Made by a program: the position numbers and the translations under genes. The notes beneath the pieces were generated by a model. That model searched no databases. It had not been told where the DNA came from and was given only the letters and a program-made list of their open reading frames with translations. 64,000 nt of DNA from Mesostigma viride (taxonomy: Eukaryota; Streptophyta; Mesostigmatophyceae; Mesostigmatales; Mesostigmataceae): NCBI GenBank assembly GCA_009746045.1, contig RPFO01000299.1:982307-1046306 (forward strand), in the 5' to 3' direction. Shown here piece by piece: positions 24,111 to 62,796 of the stretch; positions within the stretch are counted from its first letter, which is position 1, and each line of letters starts with the position of its first letter.

Positions 24111-27100
24111 ATGGCTCCAGCGATCCCAGAAGAGGAGAAGGACGCAAATCCTCCTCCCCTTGATGAGGATGACATCGCTCTTTTGAAGACATACGTAAGT
24201 ATATGTTCGGTTCGGGATTTCTCCTGCACGGGGATTGGCTTTTACAGTTTTTAGGAGATGCTTACGTTTCGATGCTGGGTTTTCTTGCCTGTAAAAATTA
24301 TTCAGGGGCTTGGACCTTACGCAACCGCCATCAAGAAAGCCGAGAAAGATGTCAAGGATATTGCTAAGAAAGTCAATGATATTTGCGGTACGTAATTGGT
24401 GCTGCTGCTGGTTCGTCCCTGCATGTGCATGCTTCCTCGTAATCCATTTCATGTTTGGATGCATGGTTTTTAACGCGTATGGCTGCCTTTGCGCGTGTGC
24501 GTTTGTGCAACAGGAATCAAGGAATCCGATACCGGGCTTGCGCCACCTAGCCAGTGGGATCTTGTTTCGGACAAGCAAACGATGCAGGAGGAGCAGCCCC
24601 TGCAGGTTGGTGCACATCCAAGCGTGCTGCCTTGACTTGGCCTAAGCATACCTGTCCATTCGTGGGCAATCTCCATGTACACCGCACTTTTTTGCTTGTA
24701 ATTGCGCCTGCTTGGGTTTCTCATGGGGTTTGCGTGCAGACCAGCGCAAAGGGCGTAAACGCCGACATTTCTTCTTGTACCCAACGCGCAGCATGCTAGT
24801 CTTTTCGGTCTCTAATGACTACTGCTGTTTACACCATGGTGTGCAGCTTTTTGCAGCAAGCAAGCATGCTAGTGGGGGGGGGCATGGCGTCTGGGGTGGT
24901 GGACGCTTGCACCCTGCGGCCCCTGCCTGTCTGTTTGGGCTGTGCAAGTACTCGCATGTGTGTGCCCGTGTATGACATGTCTGCATGACATGCATATATG
25001 ATGCGCTCATGTCGCGCGCGTGCCAGATTTGTGCACCCTTTCTACAGTGTTTTACATGAATAACTCAATTAACAGTAAACATAATCAGCTCACATCCTGG
25101 GTGCGATGAGCTGGGCGTAAAGCTGGCTCTTTCTTCCTTGTGGCTATTTGACACCATCATATATCTATCATGTGCAGCAGTTGTTAGTGTGACAACGCTG
25201 TGCCTCAACCTATTACTTGGCCCATGCCCCGTCCCTTTCAGCATCATTTGTGACTTGTGTGTCAGGAGACTTCTTAATCTATGTAGAAATCTGTGTAGGA
25301 TTTATGTAGGGACAGAGCTGACGGCACCATTTATTTTTTGAATCCCTGCTGATGCGTCAGTACATCATGAGGCTAGTAACACGTAGACTGGGTCACGTCT
25401 TCATGGGGATGCGGGACTTCACATCACTTTTGGCGGTCTGTGTGGTATTACTATGGTTTCGAAGTCATCTTACGTGTCCCCACGGCTACCCTGTCGCCGT
25501 CACCACCACCGCCCAAGGCGCCTCATTAGTTAATTAATTTCCGCGTAGACTACAGCCCCCCATGCTCGCCATGGCCCAGGCCCTGCTGTCGCCCGCTAGT
25601 GCCTGGCGACAGGGAGAGGCGCGCGTATGTCTAGCGGTCATGTGACATGCCCCCGCCCGGCCGCGGTGAAATGCCTGCTATCGCATGTCACGTCAAGACT
25701 TATCTCAGCTGTTGGGTTCCAGCTGTGGCAGATGGCACCTAAAATCAGAGCGGACGGATTCCATTACCTCGGCCTATTCTTTGTCAGTGGTGGATTTCCT
25801 GCCAGTTATTGGCTGCTTTCTTGGCTGCTGCGCGCCGTGTCCCAAATGCATATACAATGGAACGGTGCCCCACCTGTCGCGTTGCCAGGTGGCGCGCTGT
25901 ACCAAGATCATCAACCGTGGCAATGAGGACGCCAAGTACATCATCAACGTGAAGCAGATCGCAAAGGTGGGCATGGTTAATGTCGTCAGAAAGCAACAAA
26001 CGTGAAAACGCTAGCTGCCCAGATCTGAGATTCCGCGGAACCCAACGCAGAAAGCCCAGAAGCTACCAGCAAGGAATCGAACATAGGACCTTTGGCATGA
26101 TTTCGCGGCTGTGTGAGTCTCCTGATCCGAAGGCATCTCACTTCACGTTTCGAAACAGCCCCACTGTGAAAAACCCCTTTACCGGAGAGGGGTGCCAATT
26201 TGTCCGACATTGCTGAATCTATAGAAGACGACTCACCACTAGAGCTATGTGCGCAGGAGAACTAACGCACGGACCTACGCATATCATGGGCATGTATATC
26301 CACAGACAAGGGATAGATTTGTATATAGACAATAGTTAGATTTATTATTATTGATAGGCAGGTGGGCACGCTCATCCGCAGACAATGGATAGGTGGACAT
26401 GTCTAGGTGAACGTAGAGCTGCTATGGTTGTAGCCGGTGCATGGCGAATGACCGGTAAGGTGGGTGTATATAGGTGGAGCTGTATGGGTGGGCATGTATA
26501 GCTGGTATGCTGGCGATAGCTACCTGCGCGTGATTGTGAAGCAGGACGCCAAGGTGGGGCGCTGCGCGTATCGCCACTAGGCTCAGCCCTGTGGGTTTGA
26601 GATGAATGCAGGCTAGGCAAATGGCTTCCTTTCTTTGGTTTCCAAGTCCCTCCTTTTTGGTTGTCCTCACACATGCACAGGGCCTGGGGCAGGCCATTTA
26701 TAACGGGACATATAATTCTCGGCACGTGCACAGCAGCCTGCAGGTTGCACACAAGTTCACTCCCATCTCGGTTCCTGGGTCTGCACACACACGCACACAC
26801 GTATGCGTGCACTCACCCATCCACCCACGTGCATGGACGCCTGCACAAGCTTGTGCGGTATTGGTCATGTTGGATGTACACCCCTTCTGACGACAATGTT
26901 GGATGTATACCTCTTGCCTTTGCCATGCCATCTGCATGTCGTACTGACATCTGTTGTGCGCCCTACTGCACCCTGCCTCCGATGTTTCACCCTGCCCTCC
27001 ATGTTTCCTTTGTTGCCCTCTTCCCCGCTCGCCCTCTTCCCCTCTGGCTCCATCGCGCTCTCGCCCTTTTGCCCTCGTCCCCTTGACATGCTTGCGGTGC

Positions 27101-30100
27101 CATGTGGCAGTTTGTGGTGGCGCTGGGCGACCGCGTGGCGCCCACCGATGTGGAGGAGGGAATGCGCGTCGGGTACGTGCCTTTACTGTACGCCTTAACT
27201 GTACGCCCTTACTGTGCGCCTTTACTGTGTCGGGTACGTGCCTTTACTGTGCCCGCTTTCGTCCATTTTTCAACGGTTCATGCGTACCCTTCGTGCGCGC
27301 CCTGTTGTGCACTAGCATTACCATTCCCTTTTGTGCATGCTGTTCCATACTCGCCCTGTTGTGCCCCTCGTGGGCCCTTTTGCACGTGCCCGGTCGTGCA
27401 CTAGCACTACCATGCCAGGTTGTGCGTAATTCCACCACGAGCCCTGCCTATGTGAATGCAGCGCACACTGCTGGTGTGGCTTGTTGGGTGTTGAAGATGC
27501 ATGTCTGTGGCATTGCACGACATGTGACACCCACGGTAGGATGCGCAATGGCCCTGGCGGTTAACATGGTGGCCAACAAGCGGGATGCTGAAAACATGTC
27601 CCGGCCAAGGGGTCCTCATCATTCCGCCTGCCTGAGGATACCTCCAGGCACGCAACGTTCAAGTCAAGGCAGGCACGCAACGTTTCTGCCGTGGCAAGTC
27701 CCCCCTTCATGTCGGCATCACGGGGAAGCATTCAGCGTCCACACAGCTTGCGCTTCAAAAGCTCGCGTGTGGCTCCTCATGCTTTGTGGCTCACATAGGG
27801 TAGTTAATCGTGTTTCATAACTCACGCGTGCTTTTTGGCCCACACTTTCTGGTGCATGCTTTATAATTTTTTCTATTGCCGCGCCCTTGTGTGTGTATTC
27901 GCCTTAATTTGCGCGTATCTCCCCCCCCCCCCTCTTCTTCTCCTCCCCAATCCCTTCCTCTCTTCTGCAGGGTGGACCGCAACAAGTATCAGATCCAGAT
28001 CCCTCTCCCTCCCAAGATCGACCCGAGCGTCACCATGATGACGGTGGAGGAGAAGCCGGACGTGACATACTCGGACATCGGCGGGTGCAAGGAGCAGATC
28101 GAGAAAATGCGAGAGGTGAGGAAATTGGGGGTTGTTTGGTGGAAGTGGGGGGTTGATTGGTGGATGGAGATGATTGGAGAGGCGAGGAAGCAGGTGCTTG
28201 ACTGGTGGCTTGACGAGATGCACGGGGTGAGCATGCATGGGTGGGCGCAAGGATGTGCTTACGGACAAGATAGGACGTTGAGGACAAGGGGAGGAGGGCG
28301 CAAGGAGCAGATCGAGAAGATGTGTGGGACGAGGATTTACGGCGGTTCATCGCTGGACGTAAAAAGGTGAGGGAGGGAGGACAGTTCGCAGTTAGCTGAT
28401 TTGTGAGAAAATTGAGGGAGGTGGGGAAGGTTGATGGCAGGTTGGTGGCGATGGTAGAAACGTCGGCAAGACGGATGGTGGTTTGATATTGGATGGTCTG
28501 GTGGGCAACGGCAGCAGTTTTGTGGTCGGAAAGAGGCAGGGGAGGAGAATGCCACTCATGCCTGTGCTGGCGTCGCGGGTGCTGAATTTAGCACATGCGG
28601 TTTTTCGTCTGCGGAGAATGCGAAAGCGCAAAGGGAATAATAAGTTTTTCCCCTTGTAGACAGTCAACTAGTTATATGCACAGTTTGTGCATGCAATACA
28701 TGACACGTGCTGTCATGGCCTTTGAAGTCGGCGCAGGGCTTCCCCAAGCGCACACCCCACCCCATGGCATCCCCGTACCCTGGCCTGCCCTTGACCCCAC
28801 ACCCCTTAGTCCGCCACCTGTCACTGTCCGGTCCAGGTCGTGGAGCTGCCCATGCTCCACCCTGAGAAGTTTGTCAAGCTGGGCATCGACCCCCCCAAGG
28901 GTGTGCTCTGCTACGGCCCCCCCGGCACCGGCAAGACCTTGCTGGCGCGCGCCGTGGCCAACCGCACGGACGCGTGCTTCATCCGCGTGATTGGATCCGA
29001 GCTGGTACAAAAGTACGTGGGCGAGGGCGCGCGCATGGTGCGCGAGCTCTTCCAGATGGCGCGGTCCAAGAAGGCCTGCATTGTCTTCTTCGACGAGGTC
29101 GACGCGATCGGCGGCGCGCGGTTCGATGACGGCGCGGGGGGGGACAACGAGGTGCAGCGCACGATGCTGGAGATTGTCAACCAGCTGGACGGGTTTGACG
29201 CGCGGGGGAACATCAAGGTGCTCATGGCCACAAACCGGTACGTGCCGCGCAAGGGCTAAGGGGCAAGGGTGAAGGGATAACTTGGGATGCAAGAAGGAAA
29301 AAAGAGAAGGCACGCGTTTGTGTGTGTGTTAGTGTGTGTGTGTGGGGGGGGGGGGGGGAAGTAAGCGAACGGACAGTTTGTCCACGTTGGCCTGCCCTTG
29401 CTCTATTTCCAGCGCTTGCGACAGTTACCCACCACCCCGCTGTCAAACTCAAGCGCCTCACGCTCTGTTTCTCCCTTCTACCCAACTACCTTCTCGTTTC
29501 CGCTATCACATTTTCTCCCCCCAACTCATCCGTGCCCCCCCCCGCCCCCCTACTCTACTACCCCTGTCTCTTCCCCCCTTTCCCCCCTTTCCCCCCATTC
29601 CCCCCTTTCCACCGTTTCCCCCCCCAGCCCCGATACGCTGGACCCGGCGCTGCTCCGCCCGGGCCGGCTGGACCGCAAGGTGGAGTTTGGCCTGCCCGAC
29701 CTGGAGAGCCGCACGCAGATCTTCCAGATCCACTCGCGCACGATGAACTGTGAGCGCGACATCCGGTGGGAGCTGCTCGCGCGGCTCTGCCCCAACAGCA
29801 CAGGTGAGAGAAGAGGCATGGGTGTGGCTATGTAGAGATCTCTTCCCCAATAGCACCGGTGAGCCATGGTTGGCCTGGGTGTGGCCCAGTAGAGTCGGGG
29901 CTTTGCCCCGACAGCATTGGTGCAGTGCCTCGACAGCACCGGTTCAGTGCCCCAACAGCACAGGTGCACGACTAGGCCTGAGGTGGCTCGGGAAGGCGTG
30001 CGGCCCAGTAGGGGCCCATATGGTGAAGGTGACGTCATGACACTTGTGGTGCGGGCATGCCTGGGATGTGCATGCGCGTGGGGAGGTCACAGTAGACGGC

Positions 30101-32742
30101 ATGCGGTCACAGTAGACGGCATGCGGTCGCAGTAGAGTGACGGCTTGTGCAGATATGGCTCGCGTATGCCGTCATCTGTGCCGTCACATGTTTTGGCAGG
30201 AACCACATGGCTTGGCGGATGCCCCCCAGAGGAAACAGCAAATCTTTGGGGATGTCTGTGTTTGATGTTCAATGCGCTATCTTGAGGACGCTCGTGCTTG
30301 CATGGGAAGCACCGGGAGCTGAAAAGGGTTGGCGCGTGAACATGGTGTCTGCTGGCTGCACACCATGCCCCCCTTGCCCCTCCATTGTGCTTCCCGAGTC
30401 ATCGCCATTTGATTGTGTAGCTCCTGCCTGTTCCTCGCTTCTCCTGCTAACCCTCTGCTCACCCACTGTTTGCCCACGGTTCACGCTCTGTTCACGTCCC
30501 TGGCCACGGCAGGTGCCGACATCCGCAGCGTCTGCACAGAGGCTGGGATGTTCGCCATCCGCGCTCGGCGCAAGGTGAGATGGGATGGGATGGGATGGGA
30601 TGGGATGGGATGGGATGGGATGGGATGGGATGGGATGGGATGGGATGGGATGGGATGGGATGGGATGGGATGGGATGGGATGGGATGGGATGGGATGGGA
30701 TGGGATGGGATGGGATGGGATGGGATGGGATGGGATGGGATGGGATGGGATGGGATGGGATGGGATGGGATGGGATGGGATGGGATGGGATGGGATGGGA
30801 TGGGATGGGATGGGATGGGATGGGATGGGATGGGATGGGATGGGATGGGATGGGATGGGATGGGATGGGATGGGATGGGATGGGATGGGATGGGATGGGA
30901 TGGGATGGGATGGGATGGGATGGGATGGGATGGGATGGGATGGGATGCGATGCGATGCGATGCGATGCGATGCGATGCGATGCGATGCGATGCGATGCGA
31001 TGCGATGCGATGCGATGCGATGCGATGCGATGCGATGCGATGCGATGCGATGCGATGCGATGCGATGCGATGCGATGCGATGCGATGCGATGCGATGCGA
31101 TGCGATGCGATGCGATGCGATGCGATGCGATGCGATGCGATGCGACGAGACGAGACGAGACGAGACGAGACGAGACGAGATGAGACGAGACGAGACGAGA
31201 CGAGGAGGGGAGAGCAGAGGAGAGCAGAGGAGAGCAGAGGAGAGCAGAGGAGAGGAGAGGAGAGGAGAGGAGAGGAGAGGAGAGGAGAGGAGAGGAGAGG
31301 AGAGGAGAGGAGAGGAGAGGAGAGGAGAGGAGAGGAGAGGAGAGGAGAGGAGAGGAGAGGAGAGGAGAGGAGAGGAGGGGAGAGGAGAGGAGAGGAGAGG
31401 AGGGGAGAGGAGAGGAGAGGAGAGGAGATTTGTGCGGTTTTATGCGGTTTGGTGTCTTTTTTGCGTTATGGTTTATCCTTTTCAGCGTTATGGTTGGTCG
31501 TTTCTATGATGAATTGGCTCGTGTGCCCTAAAAACGGCTTGGGAAGCTGCAGATGTTGTTGCTAAGAAAGCATATGTCCGACAGCAACGCATATGTGAGG
31601 CATGATCCAGTCAGCCTGGCAAGCTTGGGCTGCTTTTCTTGCTTGGCTGGCTGTGTTCCGTGTCACCTGCACTCGATCCCTGGGCAGTGGCATGATGAGA
31701 CAAGGTGTGGAATTTATATATGAAGTGGCGTCCTATCACTGGCCGCTATGTGATTTGTGTTTTATCACCGCGCCCACTGGACATAGACTACAGCTGTTAG
31801 CCACACATATGAGGATGCTAACCATGTTAGCATGCGTTATTGATTTTGTTGCTTTTCTGTGTACGAGTATCTAGTGCCATAGTTCAACAATGTTTGTTCC
31901 AGTGCTGCTACCCCATATCATTATCAACATCACTCCGTTGGGAGTCAATGTAGCACATATCCCTGACTCCCAACGGAGTGATGTTGATAATGATATGGGG
32001 TAGCAGCACCCCATATCATGTGACACCTGAAATAGGATGCGCTCAGGGGCCTGCGTGTTAGCAGCGCGGGCTACCTGCGGATCCTGTGGTGTATCCTGCG
32101 CTGGCTGTCTCCTTGATATCAGTATGTGGATTGCTTCGGACAGATGCTATTTGGGGCAAGCCTACCAGTGCACTGCAATGACTGGGCGCCTAGCGGAGCA
32201 CCAGGTTTCGCCTGCTAGTAATCACTTTATGCTTCGTATAATGAGTCGGGTTCTGGTACTGGGTTTGACTAGTAGGATTGGGCTTTCCTCTGCAGAGTGT
32301 GAGTTCGGAGTGCTAGTTGGGTTGCCATATGCCGGGCTTTTGGTTGTAACCACTACCTGGGTATTTTGCTGTGTTGCTCCCTGTCTATGAGGCTAGACAA
32401 CCAAGATTATGCCTGCATGCACATGTAATGGCCGTTTGTGGGGCAAATGCACCTCTGTGCATGGTGCAGTAGGAGTGGGGTTTGGAGGCCTTGGTCACGT
32501 GTTCTTCAAGGGATGGGACTGGGCTGGAGTAATTTTACGCCTAGAGCGGTTTCGCGGGTTAGCTTTGTTGTAGCTAACTGAGCAATGTAATGCTCTGCTT
32601 GTTCGCAATGTTTTTGTCCTCCGGTCTGTGTTGGCGTTCCTCACAGACTGTCAATGAGAAGGACTTCCTGGAGGCAACTGATAAAGTCATCAAGGGCTAC
32701 CAGAAGTTCAGTGCGACGCCGAAATACATGGTGTACAACTAG
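24111..32742 (+). CDS. RPT1: 26S proteasome regulatory ATPase subunit Rpt1 (PSMC2)
   Basis: One of six AAA+ ATPases in the base of the 19S particle, which unfold ubiquitinated proteins and thread them into the 20S core. Ten exons, all GT-AG: 24111-24194, 24306-24387, 24514-24605, 25889-25966, 27111-27172, 27971-28115, 28837-29237, 29628-29803, 30513-30574, 32647-32742. They total 1,278 nt (425 codons plus stop), close to the ~433 residues of human PSMC2. Every junction keeps frame. N-terminal DIALLKTYG and [12 protein letters not shown] are Rpt1 hallmarks. Walker A GPPGTGKT is at 208-215, Walker B IVFFDE at 263-268, and the conserved [12 protein letters not shown] follows. The C-terminus is KYMVYN, not an HbYX tail, as in other Rpt1 proteins. 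All catalytic residues are present, so the gene should be functional. Introns 4, 5, 6, 8 and 9 carry local duplications or arrays at their 5' splice sites. No TGTAA lies close after the stop. Confidence 0.97.
30575..31427 (+). repeat. 850-bp pentamer array in RPT1 intron 9
   Basis: Starts at the intron's own 5' splice site (GTGAGATGGGATGGGAT). Consecutive blocks keep the same 5-bp phase: GGGAT to about 30945, GCGAT to about 31144, CGAGA to about 31203, a short AGAGCAGAGG block, then GGAGA to 31427. The GGGAT block has about 73 units on the transcribed-sense strand. Confidence 0.97.
31902..32009. repeat. Fold-back element with perfect 46-bp arms
   Basis: 31902-31947 is the exact reverse complement of 31964-32009, separated by a 16-base loop (ATGTAGCACATATCCC). 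It lies in RPT1 intron 9. The inner arm plus loop is nearly repeated at 33199-33234, just before the LINE relic. Confidence 0.9.
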
Positions 32743-33198
32743 AGCTGCATGATTGAAAGACAACTATCTTGGCATTGTTGCATGTGCAGTCAGATTATAT
32801 AGCGCCTTTTTTGGTAACTGGTGCTGTGCAGAGTTGGAATACTACTACTTGCCTAACTATTTTTTCAACATGTGCGCAACGAGTTTATCTACTTGGTGCT
32901 TACCGTGACACACTCAACTAACGGCTCTGTGCCTCTGTTGGGAGGTGGTCGAGACATATGCGCTTCGGCAATTCGATGCATTCTGTGTAGAATAGGTTTT
33001 CCCTGCATTAATTGCTGCAATCACATTATTTGCATCAAGATCGATGCCGGCTATAATTCCTGAGCCTAGCTGTGTGCGCTTGCCCAGGTGGTATATGTGA
33101 TATATCTGTTGCATATGCAGCATACATGGATCAGCCATGCATGTGCATGCCTACATATTTGTTGAGAAATTAATTAATTAATTAATTAAGAACATAAC
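32743..33198. other. RPT1 3' flank, no gene
   Basis: Probably the RPT1 3' UTR followed by spacer. It ends in five TTAA-type repeats (AATTAATTAATTAATTAA) at 33171-33188, which adjoin the LINE-associated sequence. Confidence 0.4.
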
Positions 33199-35170
33199 TC
33201 CATCGGGAGTACATGTAGCACATATCCCTGACCGGCTCGGCAGCCGGCGGCAGAGCACCCCGGTGGAGCACACGGGGGACGGCACGGCACCTGTCAGCCT
33301 TGACCGCTGTTTGGCCCACAATGTTTCCTTGACAGGTGGGGCTCGCGCCCCCCCCCCCGCCGCTTCACCCCAAGACGGCCGCCCGTCTCGGTGTTGCCGG
33401 ACCACCCCCGCCGCCGGCGCCCCCCTCCTCGGCCGTGGACTACCAAGTCCCCGCCTTGCAGGAGGGCTGCCTTGCCACCAACGACGTCGTCCACCCCTTC
33501 ACTTTGAAGGAATTGGACGGCGCCCTTGCTCGCCTGCGGTACGACGCGGCGGTCGGTGCCGACCACCTTTCGGCTGAGCTGCTGAAGACCCCTGACCCGG
33601 CGGTGAGGGATCTTCTGCTGGCGTTCTGCAACCGTGTCCTGCTCTCTGATGAGCCTCCGCCTGCCGAGTGGCAGACAGGCATCCGAGTCATGCTGTACAA
33701 GAAGGGCTCTGCTGCTGACCCCGGTAACTATCGGGGTGTCTGCCTCCAGAGCGCCGCGCTGAAGGTCTTCATGCGCAAGATGCTGCACAGGCTCCGCGCC
33801 GCGCTGGACCCACACCTGGGTGAGTCTTAGATGGGTTTCCGTCGTGGTCGTAACACTGCCATGGCTGTATTTGTCGCGCGCCGGTTGATGGAGGAGGTGC
33901 GTCGCCTTTGCCCTGATGGTTTGCCGCTGGTCTTCATTTTTGTGGACTACATCAAGGCCTTCGACACGGTCTTCTGGGAGGCTCTTTGGGCCATCCTAGC
34001 TCTGGACCGGGTACCACCAGCATTTATTGCTGCCATTCGCCGGCTGTATGAGGGCTCACAGGCAGTAGTTCGGACTGCGGAAGGCACCACCCCACCATTC
34101 CCCCTTCACCACGGGGTGTGGCAAGGTTGTGTCCTGTCCCCATACCTGTTCATGAATTATTGTCGTGGATCACGTCATGCGCCGGGCACGTGCGCGCTTT
34201 ACTGCTCTTAAGGGGTTTGAGCCCGGCTTGGACATCCTTAACGAGCGCGAGCACGGCGGGGTTGGCACTGGCTACCGCCTGGCCAACCTGATTTATGCGG
34301 ACGACACCACCCTCATCGCGCGCCCCGAGCACATTCACACCTGGCTGGACTGTCTGGGCTTGGAGGCGAGGGCGGTGGGGTTGGAGATTAGTGTCAAAAC
34401 TGAGGCGATGGTCAGTGATTGGGGCCTCCAGTCGCCCACCGCTTCCGCGCCTGCTCGACGGGACGGAGGTCCCGTTCCGTGACCGCTTCAAACTGTACGT
34501 TGGGGAGCATGCTCCCTGACACCGCCGACGATGTGGACATCCGCATCGGCCTGGCCTGGGCCAGGCTCCGTTCGCTCAACACCTACCAGTTGGCGCTCGA
34601 ATGGCCTGGGCGAGCACCGCAAGCGCATGCTCTTCAAGGTCCTCGTCGTCACGGTGCTTACGTATGGCGCCGAGGCGTGGACACTCACGGACACACTGGC
34701 GGCTAAGCTAGACGGCACGGTTTACAGGATGCCCCGACTAGGTCCTGAATGTAGGGTTTTCAAAGCATAGCCTCATTGAGTCTTGGTACCAGGGTATGCC
34801 TCGTATTTCGGACGAGATTAGGTAGCGTAGGATAGCATTTGTAGGACATCTTGCTCGCACCAGCGAGGTTGACACCGCCCTTGGTCTGGCCGGCCCCCAA
34901 CGGCTTGGCCAACCAGGGCGGCATATCTTGACCTGGCCTGGCCCCAAGGACATTGCCAGGAAGCTAGGTAAACCTGCCATGAACTACATCCAGATGTTGC
35001 TGGCCGACCTAGTGGTCCCAGCTCAGTTTGAACACCGCATCCACTCCCTCTCCCTTCTTTGGACTGCCATGCAGAACAAGAAGAGGTGGCAGAAGATTGT
35101 CAAGGCTCACACGCCAGCCCCAGTGGGCAAGCCACCCCCCCCCAAGAGGAAGGGGCGTTTTGCTGAGTAG
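33199..35170 (+). mobile_element. Non-LTR (LINE) reverse transcriptase relic
   Basis: Plus-strand RT in three broken frames. 33336-33827 holds LARLRYDAAVGADHL and IRVMLYKKGSAADPGNYRGV. An in-frame TAG at 33828-33830 stands where related RTs have Gln, then MGFRRGRNT continues. Motif A FVDYIKAFD (about 33940-33966) and motif B GVWQGCVLSPYLF follow. A frameshift near 34150 leads to motif C YADD at 34294-34305. A further shift precedes VTVLTYGAEAW, then HLARTSEVDTALGL and a basic Pro/Lys tail ending in a stop at 35168-35170. Motif order and spacing are those of LINE ORF2. No endonuclease domain is seen upstream, so the copy is 5'-truncated. At least one stop and two frameshifts make it dead. Confidence 0.8.
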
Positions 35171-36031
35171 TGTAGTTAGGATAATTTTTTAGACTAGATA
35201 GCTTAGCGTTAGGTTAGTTCGATTACGCGGCTTCTTCCACCCATCCAGCAAGGAATGTGTGCTACATGATCTCCCAACAGAGGCATGTTATAATTTATTT
35301 TAATTTAGCTGGCTATCTCGTTCACTGTGCACGTGCAGATATGGAGCAAGTGCACTTGTTCATGCTTTTTAAAAAACCAATCCTATTACTACGCTACTAT
35401 AGTAGAACGTGAAAATTTTGTAAATGATACTTGTTAACAGAAGGCGCATGATGAAACAGAGTAATTTGATTGAGTAAACAGAAAAAGAATATATAAATGC
35501 AAGGACAAAAAATGAGCCACCCTTATAACATGAGTTGCATCATGCGAGGAAGCTGGTTGAGAAAAAGTCAACAGCCTGGCCCATCGAACACTTCGCCAAT
35601 CCTTACTTTGTGATCAAGAACCCTGCTGGGCCTCTGTTTCCCTCTCTCATTACCCTTACCGTTCGACCCTTACAGCCTTGTGGCAATGTAAAACATAGGA
35701 AGTGCCTTGCAGGCGGCCTGCCGGACCGCCCACCCAAACCCCCTTCCTTGTCCCGCCCAGGCCCGGTGTAACAGGATAAGATGTTACTGTTACAATGGGC
35801 ACCTGCTTGGCTTGCAGGCTCATATGTACGGACTGCCTGCACCGCGACCGCAAAAATACAGACCTTTGTCGTGGGAAAAGCATAAAAAGTATGACCGAAA
35901 CCCACTTAAAAGCACATGACTGACCGTAGGTGCCAAGGTTGATGGCATCGAACCAATTTGCACTCTTGCCGCCCTCCTGTTCTACATGGCTCCCCATCAG
36001 GACCGCGAGACTGACCCATTCGTTGCCTTTC
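35171..36031. other. Spacer and 3' flank of the remodeller gene
   Basis: No gene recognised. On the minus strand, TGTAA at 35794-35790 lies about 240 bases after the stop of the BRM-like gene and is a possible poly(A) signal. I looked for a bromodomain exon here and saw none. Confidence 0.35.

Positions 36032-62796
<26,765 letters not shown>

Noticed and set aside
26040-26110. tRNA-like 3' end on the minus strand (GTTCGATTCC)
   Set aside because: The T-stem does not pair and no cloverleaf can be drawn.
30580-31565. Plus-strand repeat-protein ORFs of 256-326 codons ([10 protein letters not shown]...)
   Set aside because: Pure translation of the pentamer array in RPT1 intron 9.
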